Source: Anaeromyxobacter dehalogenans 2CP-C
Lineage (GTDB): Bacteria > Myxococcota > Myxococcia > Myxococcales > Anaeromyxobacteraceae
NCBI RefSeq assembly: GCF_000013385.1
Contig: NC_007760.1
Coordinates: 3,570,001 to 3,634,000 of the forward strand
DNA length: 64,000 nucleotides
Direction: 5' to 3'
Under the pieces are notes generated by a model. It did no database searches, was not told where the DNA came from, and saw only the letters and a list, made by a program, of their open reading frames with translations. Within the stretch, counting starts at the first letter, position 1; every line of letters begins with the position of its first letter. A program made the position numbers and the translations under genes. This document shows, piece after piece, positions 1-8,540 of this stretch.

Positions 1-720
1 CACGCCGATCCCCGCCAGCGCCGCCTCCACCGCGACGCGCGGGTCGGTCGCCGCGAAGCGCTCGTTCGGCGTCAGCTCGCGCACCACCCCGTCCGCACCG
101 CGGAACCGCCACGGCCGGCCCGGGTGCGTCACCACCGCCGGCGCCCGCGCCAGCGCGGCCGCGTCCACCCGCCGCCGGCCGCCCAGCTCGCGCGCGACCA
201 CCTCGGGCGAGGCTGCCAGCGCGGACGGGATCGCCCAGAGCCGGCGCGCCACCACGTCGGCCTCGGCGACCGGGCCGACCCGGAACGCCAGGTCGATCGC
301 CTCCTCCACCAGGCTCAGCACCGAGTTGGTGAGCCGCAGGTCCACGCTGACGCGCGGGTGGGCCGCCGCGTACGCGATGAGCGCCCGGCCGACCCGCTCC
401 GCGCCCGTCACCACCGGCGCGGTCACCCGCAGCCGGCCGGTGGGCTCCTCCTCGCGATCGGCCGCGTCCTCGAGCAGGTCCCGGAGCTGCTCGAGCAGCG
501 GCGCCGCGCGCGCGAGCAGCCGCGCCCCCTCGTCCGTGGCGGAGACGCGCCGGGAGGTGCGGTGCAGCAGGCGGACCCCGAGCCGCTCCTCCAGGCGCGC
601 CACCGCGCGGCTGACCGTGCTGGTGGGGACGCCGGTGCGCCGGGACGCGCCCACGAAGCTCGATTGCTGCGCCACCGCCACGAAGAGCCGCAGGTCCCCC
701 GGATCGATCATCTCGTCCAT
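1..720 (-). CDS. LysR-family transcriptional regulator (3' end outside window)
   Basis: The minus strand reads 240 codons from an ATG at 720 down to base 1 without a stop, so the C-terminal part lies outside the window. Residues about 8-65 form a LysR winged helix-turn-helix (starts DLRLFVAVAQQSSFVGASRR, later VSRAVARLEERLGVRLLHRT); the rest matches the periplasmic-binding-like effector domain expected of the family. It is divergent from a short-chain dehydrogenase at 783, and a perfect inverted repeat sits between the two start codons. LysR regulators usually control the divergent neighbour and themselves, so the SDR is the likely target. The inducer cannot be read from the sequence. Confidence 0.9.
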   Translation of the reverse strand, partial: MDEMIDPGDLRLFVAVAQQSSFVGASRRTGVPTSTVSRAVARLEERLGVRLLHRTSRRVSATDEGARLLARAAPLLEQLRDLLEDAADREEEPTGRLRVTAPVVTGAERVGRALIAYAAAHPRVSVDLRLTNSVLSLVEEAIDLAFRVGPVAEADVVARRLWAIPSALAASPEVVARELGGRRRVDAAALARAPAVVTHPGRPWRFRGADGVVRELTPNERFAATDPRVAVEAALAGIGV

Positions 721-745
721 GGGACGAAGCATACCGGATCGTCCC
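721..745. promoter_or_regulatory. Putative LysR operator: GGGACGA-N11-TCGTCCC
   Basis: A perfect 7-bp inverted repeat (GGGACGA at 721-727, TCGTCCC at 739-745) with an 11-bp spacer begins at the base next to the LysR start codon and ends 37 bp before the SDR start. Size and position fit a LysR-type binding site controlling both divergent genes. Binding itself is inferred. Confidence 0.55.
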
Positions 746-782
746 GTCGATCCGCCCCGCCGCCGCGGGCATGGTTGCGTGC

Positions 783-1523
783 ATGACGACGACGACTGGG
801 GCCGGGCTGAAGGATCGGACGGTGGTGGTGGTGGGCGGCGGGTCGGGCATCGGCCTCGCGGTGGCGCGGGAGGCGCTGGCGCGCGGCGCGGAGGTGGTGC
901 TGGCGGGGCGCTCCCGGGAGCGCCTGGCGCGCGCGCTGGGAGCGCTCGGCGCCGGCGCGCGGGCGCGGGCCGTCGCGGCCGACGTCCGCCAGGAGGACGC
1001 GGTGGTGCGCCTGTTCCGGGAGGTCCCCGCCGCCGACCACGTGGTCGCGACGGCGGTCGTGCCCGCGTACCAGCCCATCGCCGCGTTCGACCTCGAGGCG
1101 GCCCGCGCGGTGGTGGACTCGAAGCTGCTCGGCGCGCTGCTGCTCGCGAAGCACGGGGCGCCCAGGCTGCGGCCGGGCGGCTCGCTCACGTTCACCACCG
1201 GGATCGCCGCGGATCGCCCGATGCCGCGGGGCTCGGTGATCGCCGCCGTGAACGGCGCGCTGGCCGCCTTCGTGCGGGCCGCGGCGCTGGAGCTCGCCCC
1301 GCTGCGGGTGAACGCGCTCTCGCCCGGGTGGGTGGACACGGAGATCTGGGACGCGGTCGCCGGCGACGGCAAGGCGGCGACGTTCGCCGCGATGGCCGAG
1401 CGGCTCCCCGCCCGCCGGATCGGGCGGCCGGAGGACGTCGCCCACGCCGCCGCGTTCCTGATGGAGAACGGCTTCACCACCGGGAGCGTGCTCCGGGTGG
1501 ACGGGGGGCATCCGCTGGTCTAG
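783..1523 (+). CDS. SDR-family oxidoreductase, atypical active site
   Basis: A 246-residue short-chain dehydrogenase/reductase. The nucleotide-binding glycine motif GGGSGIG lies at residues 18-24 and a late motif SPGWVDTEIW near residue 180 is typical of the fold. The usual catalytic Tyr-x3-Lys is absent: the aligned positions read Ile153 and Asn157 (RGSVIAAVNGAL). Related SDRs with an NGA at this place exist, so the protein may reduce by a modified mechanism or act as a binding protein. I chose ATG 783 over ATG 771 because the reading frame after it starts like the family. It is divergent from, and probably controlled by, the LysR gene. Confidence 0.85.
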   Translation: MTTTTGAGLKDRTVVVVGGGSGIGLAVAREALARGAEVVLAGRSRERLARALGALGAGARARAVAADVRQEDAVVRLFREVPAADHVVATAVVPAYQPIAAFDLEAARAVVDSKLLGALLLAKHGAPRLRPGGSLTFTTGIAADRPMPRGSVIAAVNGALAAFVRAAALELAPLRVNALSPGWVDTEIWDAVAGDGKAATFAAMAERLPARRIGRPEDVAHAAAFLMENGFTTGSVLRVDGGHPLV

Positions 1524-1533
1524 CCCCGCGCCG

Positions 1534-1563
1534 TTGACAGCGTCGCGCCGGCTCGGCTACGGT
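1534..1563 (+). promoter_or_regulatory. Candidate sigma-70-type promoter of hemP
   Basis: A perfect -35 TTGACA at 1534-1539 is followed after 18 bp by TACGGT (1558-1563) as a weak -10. It lies directly before the Fur-like box and the hemP reading frame. The -10 match is poor, so confidence is moderate. Confidence 0.45.
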
Positions 1564-1573
1564 GTTCGCATCC

Positions 1574-1588
1574 TGAAAGTGATTCGCA
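1574..1588 (+). promoter_or_regulatory. Fur-like box at the hemP start
   Basis: TGAAAGT-G-ATTCGCA matches the 7-1-7 Fur consensus (TGATAAT-N-ATTATCA) at about 10 of 14 arm positions. It overlaps the proposed transcription start and GTG codon of hemP. Iron repression of hemP by Fur is well known in proteobacteria; its use here is inferred. Confidence 0.5.
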
Positions 1589-1791
1589 ATATCGCCTCCG
1601 GCGGCGCCGGCCCGACCGGGCCGCCGGCGCGCACGGCGGGCTCCGATGCGAGCGCCGCCGCGGCGGGGCGGCCTCGCCGCACCACCACGGCGGCGCTCCT
1701 CGGCGACGCCCGCGAGCTCGTCATCGAGCACGCCGGCGAGGCCTACCGGCTCCGCGTCACCAGCAAGGGCAAGCTCATCCTCACGAAGTGA
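1579..1791 (+). CDS. hemP: Hemin uptake protein HemP family
   Basis: A short basic protein (70 residues from GTG 1579; 85 from TTG 1534). The C-terminal half carries the HemP signature: LLGDARELVIEHAGEAYRL followed by RVTSKGKLILTK at the end. HemP proteins are small Fur-regulated factors linked to hemin uptake; in some proteobacteria they act as activators of the haem receptor gene. The start is uncertain: no in-frame ATG exists, the TTG at 1534 coincides with the -35 element, and GTG 1579 lies inside a Fur-like box with no obvious ribosome-binding site. No TonB receptor or haem transporter gene is next to it, so it stands alone here. Confidence 0.75.
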   Translation: MIRNIASGGAGPTGPPARTAGSDASAAAAGRPRRTTTAALLGDARELVIEHAGEAYRLRVTSKGKLILTK

Positions 1792-1833
1792 GCGCCCCGG
1801 CCGCGCCCGTCGCGGGCCGCCGGGGCGCCCGGC

Positions 1834-2886
1834 TCACCCGCGGTCGCGGTCGCGGTACATCCGTCGCTGCGCCTTCTTGATGGGCCGCCAGCGCAGCTTC
1901 TCCGCCCGCGCCGCCGCGCCGCCGCGGCGGGCCTCCTGGAGCGCCGCCTCGCGCTCCAGCTTGCGCAGGCTCTCGAGCCGCCCGGCGTCGAGCCGGCCCG
2001 CCTCCACCGCCCCGGCCACCGCGCAGCCGGGCTCGCCGGCGTGGCGGCAGTCCCGGAACCGGCACCCGGCGGCGAGCGCGGCGACGTCGTCGAAGGCGGC
2101 CGCGATCCCTCCGGCGTCCCACAGCCGGAGCTCGCGGATCCCCGGCCCGTCGATCACGCAGCCGCCCCCGGGCAGCTCGAACAGGCGCCGCGCGGTGGTG
2201 GTGTGGCGCCCGCGCGCGTCGCGCGCCCGGACCGCGGCGACCGGCTGCTCGGCGCGCCCGAGCAGCGCGTTCACGAGGGTGGACTTCCCCGCGCCGGAGG
2301 GGCCGACGAACACCGCCGTCCGCCCCGGCCCCACCAGGCCGGCCAGCCCGTCCAGGCCCTCCCCGCTCACGCCGGACGCGAGCAGCACCGGGGCGCCCGA
2401 CGCGGCCGCCCGCGCCTCCGCGAGCGCCGCCCCGGCGTCGGGAACCAGGTCGGCCTTGGTGAGGATCACCGCGGGCTCGGCGCCGCTCGCGTGCACCGCC
2501 GCGAGCGTCCGCTCCAGGCGCCGCGGGTGGGCGCCCTCGTCCAGGCCCTGGACCACGAGCACGAGATCGACGTTCGCCGCGAGCACCTGCTCGACGGTGG
2601 CGCGGCCGGCGGCGTTGCGAGACAGCGCCGAGCGGCGCTCCAGCACGCGCGCGACCACCGGCGGCTCGCCGGGCGCGGCGAGCACGAAGTCCCCGGCGAC
2701 CGGGGCCGGCTCGGCGCCGAGCAGGTGGCCGGGGACGATCACCAGGCGATCGCCCGCCTCGAACCGGAGGCGCAGCCGGCGGCCGCGGTCCGCGACGACG
2801 CGGCCGACGAGGAGGGTGGAGGCTTCTTCGGACGAGAGCTGCGCTGAGAAGTACGGACCCCAGCCGAGAGTTGCGAGGGTGGACAC
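1834..2886 (-). CDS. rsgA: Ribosome small-subunit-dependent GTPase A
   Basis: A 350-residue circularly permuted GTPase of the RsgA/YjeQ family, which acts late in 30S ribosomal subunit maturation. The motifs appear in the permuted order: G4 TKAD at 143-146, G5-like SGVSGEG near 171-177, G1 GPSGAGKST at 195-203, G3 DGPG at 246-249. An N-terminal OB-fold covers about 25-90 and a C-terminal zinc site has Cys275, Cys280, His282 and Cys288. The tail is very basic (LRWRPIKKAQRRMYRDRD), suited to rRNA contact. Length is normal for the family. The start is a GTG. It appears to be a single-gene unit. Confidence 0.95.
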   Translation of the reverse strand: MSTLATLGWGPYFSAQLSSEEASTLLVGRVVADRGRRLRLRFEAGDRLVIVPGHLLGAEPAPVAGDFVLAAPGEPPVVARVLERRSALSRNAAGRATVEQVLAANVDLVLVVQGLDEGAHPRRLERTLAAVHASGAEPAVILTKADLVPDAGAALAEARAAASGAPVLLASGVSGEGLDGLAGLVGPGRTAVFVGPSGAGKSTLVNALLGRAEQPVAAVRARDARGRHTTTARRLFELPGGGCVIDGPGIRELRLWDAGGIAAAFDDVAALAAGCRFRDCRHAGEPGCAVAGAVEAGRLDAGRLESLRKLEREAALQEARRGGAAARAEKLRWRPIKKAQRRMYRDRDRG

Positions 2887-3029
2887 GGTTGGACCTCGAA
2901 GGCACGAGCAGGCGGACGCGCCGCGCCGCGCCGCACGGGCGGACGCGTCGGGCGCACGGGCCGCGCGGGCGCTCAGGAGCGCGCCGCGCGACGACTCGGC
3001 TAGAGGACACGATCGGTCACGAGGCTCTT

Positions 3030-4340
3030 CTAAGCGGCCGGCCGCCGGGCGTCAACGGGGGTGGAGCGCGACCGGACGCCGCGCCGCTCGGCGGCAGGCG
3101 ACTGGGGACTCCCGCGCCCGTGCACCGCGCGCGCGTCCCGGTGCACCTTCACCACGGCGTCGGCGATCCCCTCCGGGCCGAGCCGCTTCGCGAGCACCGC
3201 GTCCACGCCGCAGGCGCGGAGGCGCGCGGCCAGCGCAGGATCGTCGCTGGCGGTGACCGCGACGATGGGGAGATCGCGCTCGCCGCCGACCTCGCGGACC
3301 CGCCGCACCAGCTCCTCGCCGTCCACCTCGGGCATCACCACGTCGGTGACGAGCACGTCCAGCGAGCCGATCTCCTCGGCCAGGCGGAGCAGCCCCGCCA
3401 GCGCGTCGCGCTCCGCCACCACCCCGAAGCCACGGCCGGCGAGCGCGTCCGCGATCAGCGCACGCGCGAGCGCGTCGTCGTCCACCAGCAGCACGCGGTG
3501 GCGCGCGCGGGTGCCGCCCGCGGCGCCTGCGTCCAGCTCGGCGCGGGGCACCTCGGGCTCGCCGGGCGCGACCTCCTCCCCGCTGCGCCCGTGGGCGACG
3601 GTGGCCTGCGCAGGGCGGCGCGGGCGCGCGACGCCCCGGCCGCCCGCTGCGCCGCCGGCGCCGCAGGCCTCGGCCAGGAGCGCGTGCAGCCCGCGGCCCT
3701 CCTCCACCGCCACGACGAACCCCGCCGGCGACGGCGCCGCCGGGTCGAAGGGGTCGCGCACCGCCACCGTACGCACGGTGCCGGCGGCGGCCACGCCCTC
3801 GCCCGGATCGCCCTTCAGCGCCAGCTCGAACCGATCTCCGGGCGGCGGCGAGAGCGGGCTCGGCAGGAACAGGCGGCGCTTCACGGGATCGTAGGTCATG
3901 GCCTCCCACCCCGGCCCGCCCAGCGCCAGCGCCAGCACCGGCCGCGGCCCCGGCGGCTCGGCGGGAGCCTCCACGCCGGCGGCCGTGGCGAGCGCCGCCA
4001 CCGCCTCGCAGATGCGGTCCGGCGCGATGGCGAGGCGCGCGTCGCTGGCGCGGAGCGCCTCGGCCACGTTCGCGCGGGTGGAGGCGGTCGCGTGCGAGAG
4101 CGGCAGCGCGAGGCCGCCGGCGCGCGCGCACCAGAACGCGAGGCGCGCCACGTGCGCGGCAGCGGCGGCCGGGCCGAGGCGCACCACGGCCAGCAGGCCC
4201 TGCGAGTCGCGGCGGAACCCCGCCTCGCAGCCCTCCAGCTCGTCGCGCACCAGCGTGAGGAGCGTGGCGAGCGCGCCCATCACCTCGCGGGCGCCGCTCC
4301 CGTGCAGCGGTCCGAAGCTCACGACGATCGACTCCGACAT
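3030..4340 (-). CDS. PilZ-like plus response-regulator receiver protein
   Basis: A 436-residue cytoplasmic protein. The N-terminal 150 residues are not recognised. A central part (about 160-230, containing PVKRRLFLPSPLSPPPGDRF) resembles the PilZ-like domain common in myxobacteria. The C-terminal third is a receiver domain: VLLVDDDALAR supplies the acidic pocket, LVTDVVMPEVDGEEL the phospho-acceptor Asp, and the conserved Lys follows in VDAVLAKRLG. A low-complexity linker joins the two. Its ATG overlaps the TGA of the upstream lipoprotein gene (TGATG), so the two are translationally coupled. No kinase is adjacent. The PilZ assignment is tentative; the receiver is clear. Confidence 0.8.
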   Translation of the reverse strand: MSESIVVSFGPLHGSGAREVMGALATLLTLVRDELEGCEAGFRRDSQGLLAVVRLGPAAAAAHVARLAFWCARAGGLALPLSHATASTRANVAEALRASDARLAIAPDRICEAVAALATAAGVEAPAEPPGPRPVLALALGGPGWEAMTYDPVKRRLFLPSPLSPPPGDRFELALKGDPGEGVAAAGTVRTVAVRDPFDPAAPSPAGFVVAVEEGRGLHALLAEACGAGGAAGGRGVARPRRPAQATVAHGRSGEEVAPGEPEVPRAELDAGAAGGTRARHRVLLVDDDALARALIADALAGRGFGVVAERDALAGLLRLAEEIGSLDVLVTDVVMPEVDGEELVRRVREVGGERDLPIVAVTASDDPALAARLRACGVDAVLAKRLGPEGIADAVVKVHRDARAVHGRGSPQSPAAERRGVRSRSTPVDARRPAA

Positions 4341-4579
4341 CAGTAGGTGACCTCCAGCACGGGGTGACGGTGGGCGCACGAGCCGCCGGCGCCGCCGGCG
4401 TCCTCGCAGGGCGCGAGCAGCCGGACGCGCGGGCGGCCGAGGTCGTCGCCGGGCCCGGCCTCGGCGCCCTGGGCGGCCACCGCGCTCGCTCGCGTGGTGG
4501 CGCGCGGCGCCGAGCAGGCCGCGAGGGCGGCGAGCAGGCAGGCGGCCGTCAGGCCGGCGACGCGGGATCGTGCGGTCAT
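4340..4579 (-). CDS. Small lipoprotein, unknown function
   Basis: A 79-residue protein with a signal peptide ending in a lipobox (LLAALAAC, Cys at about 22), so it is predicted to be lipid-anchored. The mature part is short, charged, and has two further Cys in CEDAGGAGGSC. A GGGAG ribosome-binding site precedes ATG 4579, and the stop overlaps the start of the receiver-domain gene. I do not recognise the family. Confidence 0.65.
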   Translation of the reverse strand: MTARSRVAGLTAACLLAALAACSAPRATTRASAVAAQGAEAGPGDDLGRPRVRLLAPCEDAGGAGGSCAHRHPVLEVTY

Positions 4580-4974
4580 CGACGGCTCCCGAAGCACGGA
4601 TCGCACCGCCCCGGTGAGCCCGGAATGAGGCCGCTTTCGCGGCGCGGCCCGGGTCGGCGCGCCCCACCCATGCCCGGCGAGGCGCCGCGCGCGCGTCTTC
4701 CCCCGGCGCCGGCCTGCGGCCCGGAAACCCCGCGCCCGCCGTGAACTTCGCGCTCGGTCGCGGCCTCGCCTCCGGGCCCCAGGGCGCGGCGGGTCCGCCG
4801 GCACTCGCGAGTCGCGTCCCGTGTCGGCCAGGCGTGGGACCGCCCTCGGCCGGCGTTGCGAGGGCCGCGTCAAGCCGGTGACACGGGGCGCGACGGAGAG
4901 GGTGCGACCGCCTGGCGCGCCGCCCCGTCCTCCTGGGATGGGCACGGCCCGCCCGGCCGGCTTATCCGGTGGGC
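4580..4974. other. Intergenic region without a recognisable gene
   Basis: This stretch separates the divergent lipoprotein operon and guaB1. It must hold the promoters of both, but I see no convincing -35/-10 pair, palindrome or small gene. Open frames crossing it have poor codon bias. Confidence 0.5.
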
Positions 4975-6411
4975 ATGCGCTTCCTGCACCCCGAGCACGA
5001 CGAGGCGCTCGAGCTGTCGCTCGAGGACGTGTTCCTCGTCCCCAGCTACTTCGACGGCGGCTCGCGCCTGGAGGTGGACCTCCGGCCGGTGGACTTCCCG
5101 GGCGGCTCGCACCCGGTCGTCTCCGCCAACATGAACGCCGTCACCGGCAAGCGGATGGCCGAGACCATGGCGCGCCTGGGCGGGATCGGCGTCCTGCCGC
5201 AGGACATGAGCCTCGAGACCGCGGCGCGCATCATCCAGCACATCCGCTCCGCGGACCCGCGCCACGACACGCCGCTCTCCGTCTCGCCGCGCGCCACGCT
5301 GCGCGACGTGCAGGGCATCATCCGCAAGCGTGCGCACGACATGGTGGTCGTGGTGGACGACGAGCGCCGCCCGGTCGGCATCGTCACGCACGCCGACCTG
5401 CGCGACCAGGACCAGTACTCGCCGGCCGCGTCGTTCATGTCGTCGCGGCTCGTCACGATCCCGGTGGGCACGCCGAACCGCGAGGCGTTCCTCCGCATGG
5501 AGGAGCAGCGGGTGAAGGCCGCGCCGGTGGTGGACGCGGCGGGCCGGCTGGTCGGCGTCCTCACCCGCGACGACGCCGTTCGCCTCGAGCTGCTCGCCCC
5601 GGCGCTCGACCCCGCCGGCCGGCTCATGATCGCGGCGGCGGTGGGGATCTCCGCGGACGCGGCCACCACGGCGGCGCGCCTCGCCGAGCTGGGCGCCGCG
5701 GCCATCGTGCTCGACACGGCGCACGGGCACCAGCGCCGGATGATCGAGGCGATCCGCGAGGTGCGGCGCGCCGTCGGCGACCGCCTGCCGCTCGTCGCCG
5801 GGAACGTGTGCACGCCGGAGGGCACGCGCGACCTGCTCGAGGCGGGCGCGGACGTGGTCAAGGTGAACGTGGGCCCGGGCGCGATGTGCACCACGCGCAT
5901 GCAGACCGGCGCCGGGCGGCCGACGTTCACCTCGGTGCTCGCCTGCGCCCGCGAGGCGCACCGGCGCGGGCGGCACGTGTGGGCGGACGGCGGCGTGCGC
6001 GACCCGCGCGACGTGGCGCTCTACCTCGCGGCCGGCGCGTCGCGCGTGATGATCGGCACCGCGCTCGCCGGCACCTACGAGAGCCCCGGGGACGTGAAGG
6101 AGGACCGCGAGGGGCGGCCGTACAAGGAGAACTACGGGATGGCGAGCGCGCGCGCGGTGAGCGATCGCACCGCGGGCATCGATCCGTTCGAGCGGGCGAA
6201 GAAGGGCTTCTTCCGCGAGGGCATCTCCACCTCGCGCATCTACATCCGCGAGGGCCGCGAGAGCGTCGGCGCCATCCTCGTGGACGTGATCACCGGCGTG
6301 CAGTCGGCGTTCACCTACGCCGGCGCGGCCTCGCTCCCCGAGTTCCACCGCAAGGCCGTGGTGGGCGTGCAGACCGCGGGCGGCTACGGCGAGGGCAAGC
6401 CGCGCGGGTGA
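4975..6411 (+). CDS. guaB1: GuaB1-type IMP dehydrogenase / GMP reductase family protein
   Basis: A 478-residue TIM-barrel enzyme interrupted by a tandem CBS pair (about residues 95-205). The catalytic loop reads VGPGAMCTTRMQTG at 299-312 with nucleophile Cys305, and the distal flap is RPYKENYGMASARA. The start MRFLHPEHDEALELS and the GPGAMC loop match the GuaB1 subfamily rather than canonical GuaB. Mycobacterial GuaB1 has been shown to be a GMP reductase (GMP to IMP, NADPH-dependent), so this gene may serve purine salvage rather than GMP synthesis. I chose ATG 4975 over GTG 4969 on family agreement; the ribosome-binding site is weak. No guaA is adjacent. Confidence 0.85.
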   Translation: MRFLHPEHDEALELSLEDVFLVPSYFDGGSRLEVDLRPVDFPGGSHPVVSANMNAVTGKRMAETMARLGGIGVLPQDMSLETAARIIQHIRSADPRHDTPLSVSPRATLRDVQGIIRKRAHDMVVVVDDERRPVGIVTHADLRDQDQYSPAASFMSSRLVTIPVGTPNREAFLRMEEQRVKAAPVVDAAGRLVGVLTRDDAVRLELLAPALDPAGRLMIAAAVGISADAATTAARLAELGAAAIVLDTAHGHQRRMIEAIREVRRAVGDRLPLVAGNVCTPEGTRDLLEAGADVVKVNVGPGAMCTTRMQTGAGRPTFTSVLACAREAHRRGRHVWADGGVRDPRDVALYLAAGASRVMIGTALAGTYESPGDVKEDREGRPYKENYGMASARAVSDRTAGIDPFERAKKGFFREGISTSRIYIREGRESVGAILVDVITGVQSAFTYAGAASLPEFHRKAVVGVQTAGGYGEGKPRG

Positions 6412-6613
6412 GGCCCGGCCCGTGTGCGCCGGGGCGCAGCCCGCCGCACGCCTGCGTCCTCCGGACGCGGCCATAGGGAGTCCCCCCGCTGCCTGCGCGT
6501 GCCCCGACGAGGAGTGACTACGATCGCGGGCACCGGTGTGCGCCGGGGCCGTGGCCCGGCGCGGGGGGGAGCAGGCCATCTCGCAGCGGCTACCAGCTCC
6601 CGAGGCCGGGCGC

Positions 6614-7774
6614 ATGCGCCCGCGCTGGCTCGCCGGCCGCCGCGCGCGCGCGCCGGGCCAGGCCGCGCTCGAGCTGCGCCGCGAGGGCGACGGCGCGCTG
6701 GTGATCGCGCTGGCCGGGATCTGGCGGCTCGCCGACGGCCTGCCGCCGGCCGCCGACGTCGCGCGCGAGCTGGACCGGACGCCCGCGCCGCGCGCAGCCG
6801 TGGACGCCGCCGGCGTCGCCGCGTGGGACAGCGCGCTCGCGGTCTTCGTGCACGGCGTGGCGCAGACCTGCCGCACGCGCGGCGTGCCGCTCGACCTGCG
6901 GGCCCTGCCGGCCGGGCTGGCGCGCCTGCTCGACCTGGTCCGGGAGCCGGCCGCGCCGGCGTCCCGGGCGGCCCCCGCCTCCCACGGCATCGCCCGGCTC
7001 GGCGTCCGGGCGCTCCGTCGCGAGGAGCGGCTGCGCGCAGCGGTCGCGTTCGTGGGCGAGACCGCCATCGCGTTCGCCCGGCTCGCGGCGCGGCGCGCCC
7101 GCCTCCGCCCGCAGGACCTCTGGCTGCTCGTGCAGCACTCCGGCGCGGAGGCCCTGCCCATCGTCGCGCTGGTCAGCTTCCTGGTCGGGATCATCCTCGC
7201 GTTCGTGGGGATCACGCAGCTCCGCTTCTTCGGGGCCGAGGCGTTCGTGGCGGACATCGTCGGCATCGCCATCGTCCGCGACATGGCCGCGCTCATCACC
7301 GGCGTCACGCTGGCGGGGCGGAGCGGCGGCGCGTTCGCGGCGCAGCTCGCCACCATGAACGTCACCCAGGAGATCGACGCGCTGCGCACGCTCGGGATCT
7401 CGCCGGTGGAGTACCTGGTCGTGCCGCGGGTCCTGGCGCTCACCGCCATGATGCCGCTCCTCACCCTGTTCGCCGACGCGAGCGGGATCCTGGGCGGCGC
7501 GATGGTGGGCACGACCATGCTCCACCAGCCGCTGGCCGGCTACCTGCACCAGACCGCGCTCGCGCTCGTCCCGGGCGACCTCGCCGGCGGCCTGGTGAAG
7601 GGCGCGACCTACGGGCTGCTCATCGCCCTCACCGGCGCGTTCCGCGGGATGCAGGCCGAGCGCAGCGCCGAGCGCGTGGGCGAGGCCGCGACGCAGGCGG
7701 TGGTCACCGGGATCGTGGCGATCATCTCGGCCTGCGGGGTCTACCAGTACGTGTTCTTCCTGTTCGGGTGGTGA
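6614..7774 (+). CDS. mlaE: MlaE-type permease with N-terminal STAS domain
   Basis: A 386-residue inner-membrane permease of the MCE/Mla lipid ABC transporter family. An N-terminal STAS-like domain (about 15-115) precedes the MlaE domain with five to six membrane segments and the family segment VTLAGRSGGAFAAQLATMNV, then EIDALRTLGISP. ATG 6614 is the most likely start, with GAGG about 8 bases upstream; a longer frame runs back to 6536. It heads a four-gene operon with the ATPase (GTGA overlap), the MCE protein and a lipoprotein. By analogy it moves phospholipids between inner and outer membrane. Confidence 0.9.
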   Translation: MRPRWLAGRRARAPGQAALELRREGDGALVIALAGIWRLADGLPPAADVARELDRTPAPRAAVDAAGVAAWDSALAVFVHGVAQTCRTRGVPLDLRALPAGLARLLDLVREPAAPASRAAPASHGIARLGVRALRREERLRAAVAFVGETAIAFARLAARRARLRPQDLWLLVQHSGAEALPIVALVSFLVGIILAFVGITQLRFFGAEAFVADIVGIAIVRDMAALITGVTLAGRSGGAFAAQLATMNVTQEIDALRTLGISPVEYLVVPRVLALTAMMPLLTLFADASGILGGAMVGTTMLHQPLAGYLHQTALALVPGDLAGGLVKGATYGLLIALTGAFRGMQAERSAERVGEAATQAVVTGIVAIISACGVYQYVFFLFGW

Positions 7775-8529
7775 GCGTGGACGACGGGGTCATCGGCGTG
7801 CGCGGGCTGGCGATGGGCTTCGGGGACCGGGTGCTGGTCCGGGACCTCGACTTCACCGTCCGCCGCGGCGACGTGTACGTGGTCATGGGCCCGAGCGGCT
7901 GCGGGAAGACCACGCTGCTCCGCCACCTGCTCGGCCTGCAGGAGCCCGCCGCCGGCGAGGTGCGCTACGGGGCCGAGCCGTTCACCGGCGCGCCGCCCGA
8001 CGCCCGCGAGCGGCTGCTGCGGCGGGTGGGCGTGCTGTTCCAGGGGGCCGCGCTGTGGACCTCCATGACGCTCGCCGAGAACGTCGCGCTGCCCCTCGAG
8101 CAGTTCACGGCGCTGCCGCCGGACGCGATCCGGGAGGTGGTCCGGCTGAAGCTCGCGCTGGTCGGGCTCGGCGGGTTCGAGGGGCTCTACCCGTGGGAGC
8201 TGTCGGGCGGCATGCAGAAGCGCGCCGGGCTGGCCCGCGCCATCGCGCTCGATCCCGAGATCCTGCTCATCGACGAGCCGTCGGCCAGCCTCGACCCGCC
8301 CACCGCGCGGCGGCTCGACGCGCTCATCCTCCAGCTCCGCGACGCGCTCGGGACCACCGCGGTGGTGGTCACGCACGACGTCGCGACCATCCTGGGCATC
8401 GGCACCCGGGCGCTGTTCCTCGACGCCGACCGGGGGCGGGCCGTCGCCGAGGGCCCGCCGGCGGAGCTGCGCGCCGCCGGTCCGCCCGAGGTGCGCGCGT
8501 TCTTCGGGGGCGGCGCCGTCCCGCCGTGA
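7771..8529 (+). CDS. mlaF: MlaF-type ABC transporter ATP-binding protein
   Basis: A 252-residue ABC ATPase. Walker A is GPSGCGKTT, the signature is LSGGMQKR (the form usual in MlaF), Walker B is ILLIDEPSASLDP, and the switch His follows in VTHD. The GTG start overlaps the permease stop by four bases, so the two are translationally coupled. It powers the permease encoded upstream. Confidence 0.93.
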   Translation: MSVDDGVIGVRGLAMGFGDRVLVRDLDFTVRRGDVYVVMGPSGCGKTTLLRHLLGLQEPAAGEVRYGAEPFTGAPPDARERLLRRVGVLFQGAALWTSMTLAENVALPLEQFTALPPDAIREVVRLKLALVGLGGFEGLYPWELSGGMQKRAGLARAIALDPEILLIDEPSASLDPPTARRLDALILQLRDALGTTAVVVTHDVATILGIGTRALFLDADRGRAVAEGPPAELRAAGPPEVRAFFGGGAVPP

Positions 8530-8540
8530 GGGGAGGTCGC

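Noticed and set aside
4364-4744. A 126-residue plus-strand frame opposite the small lipoprotein
   Set aside because: No ribosome-binding site, Arg/Ala/Gly-rich shadow composition, and it lies antisense to the better-supported lipoprotein.
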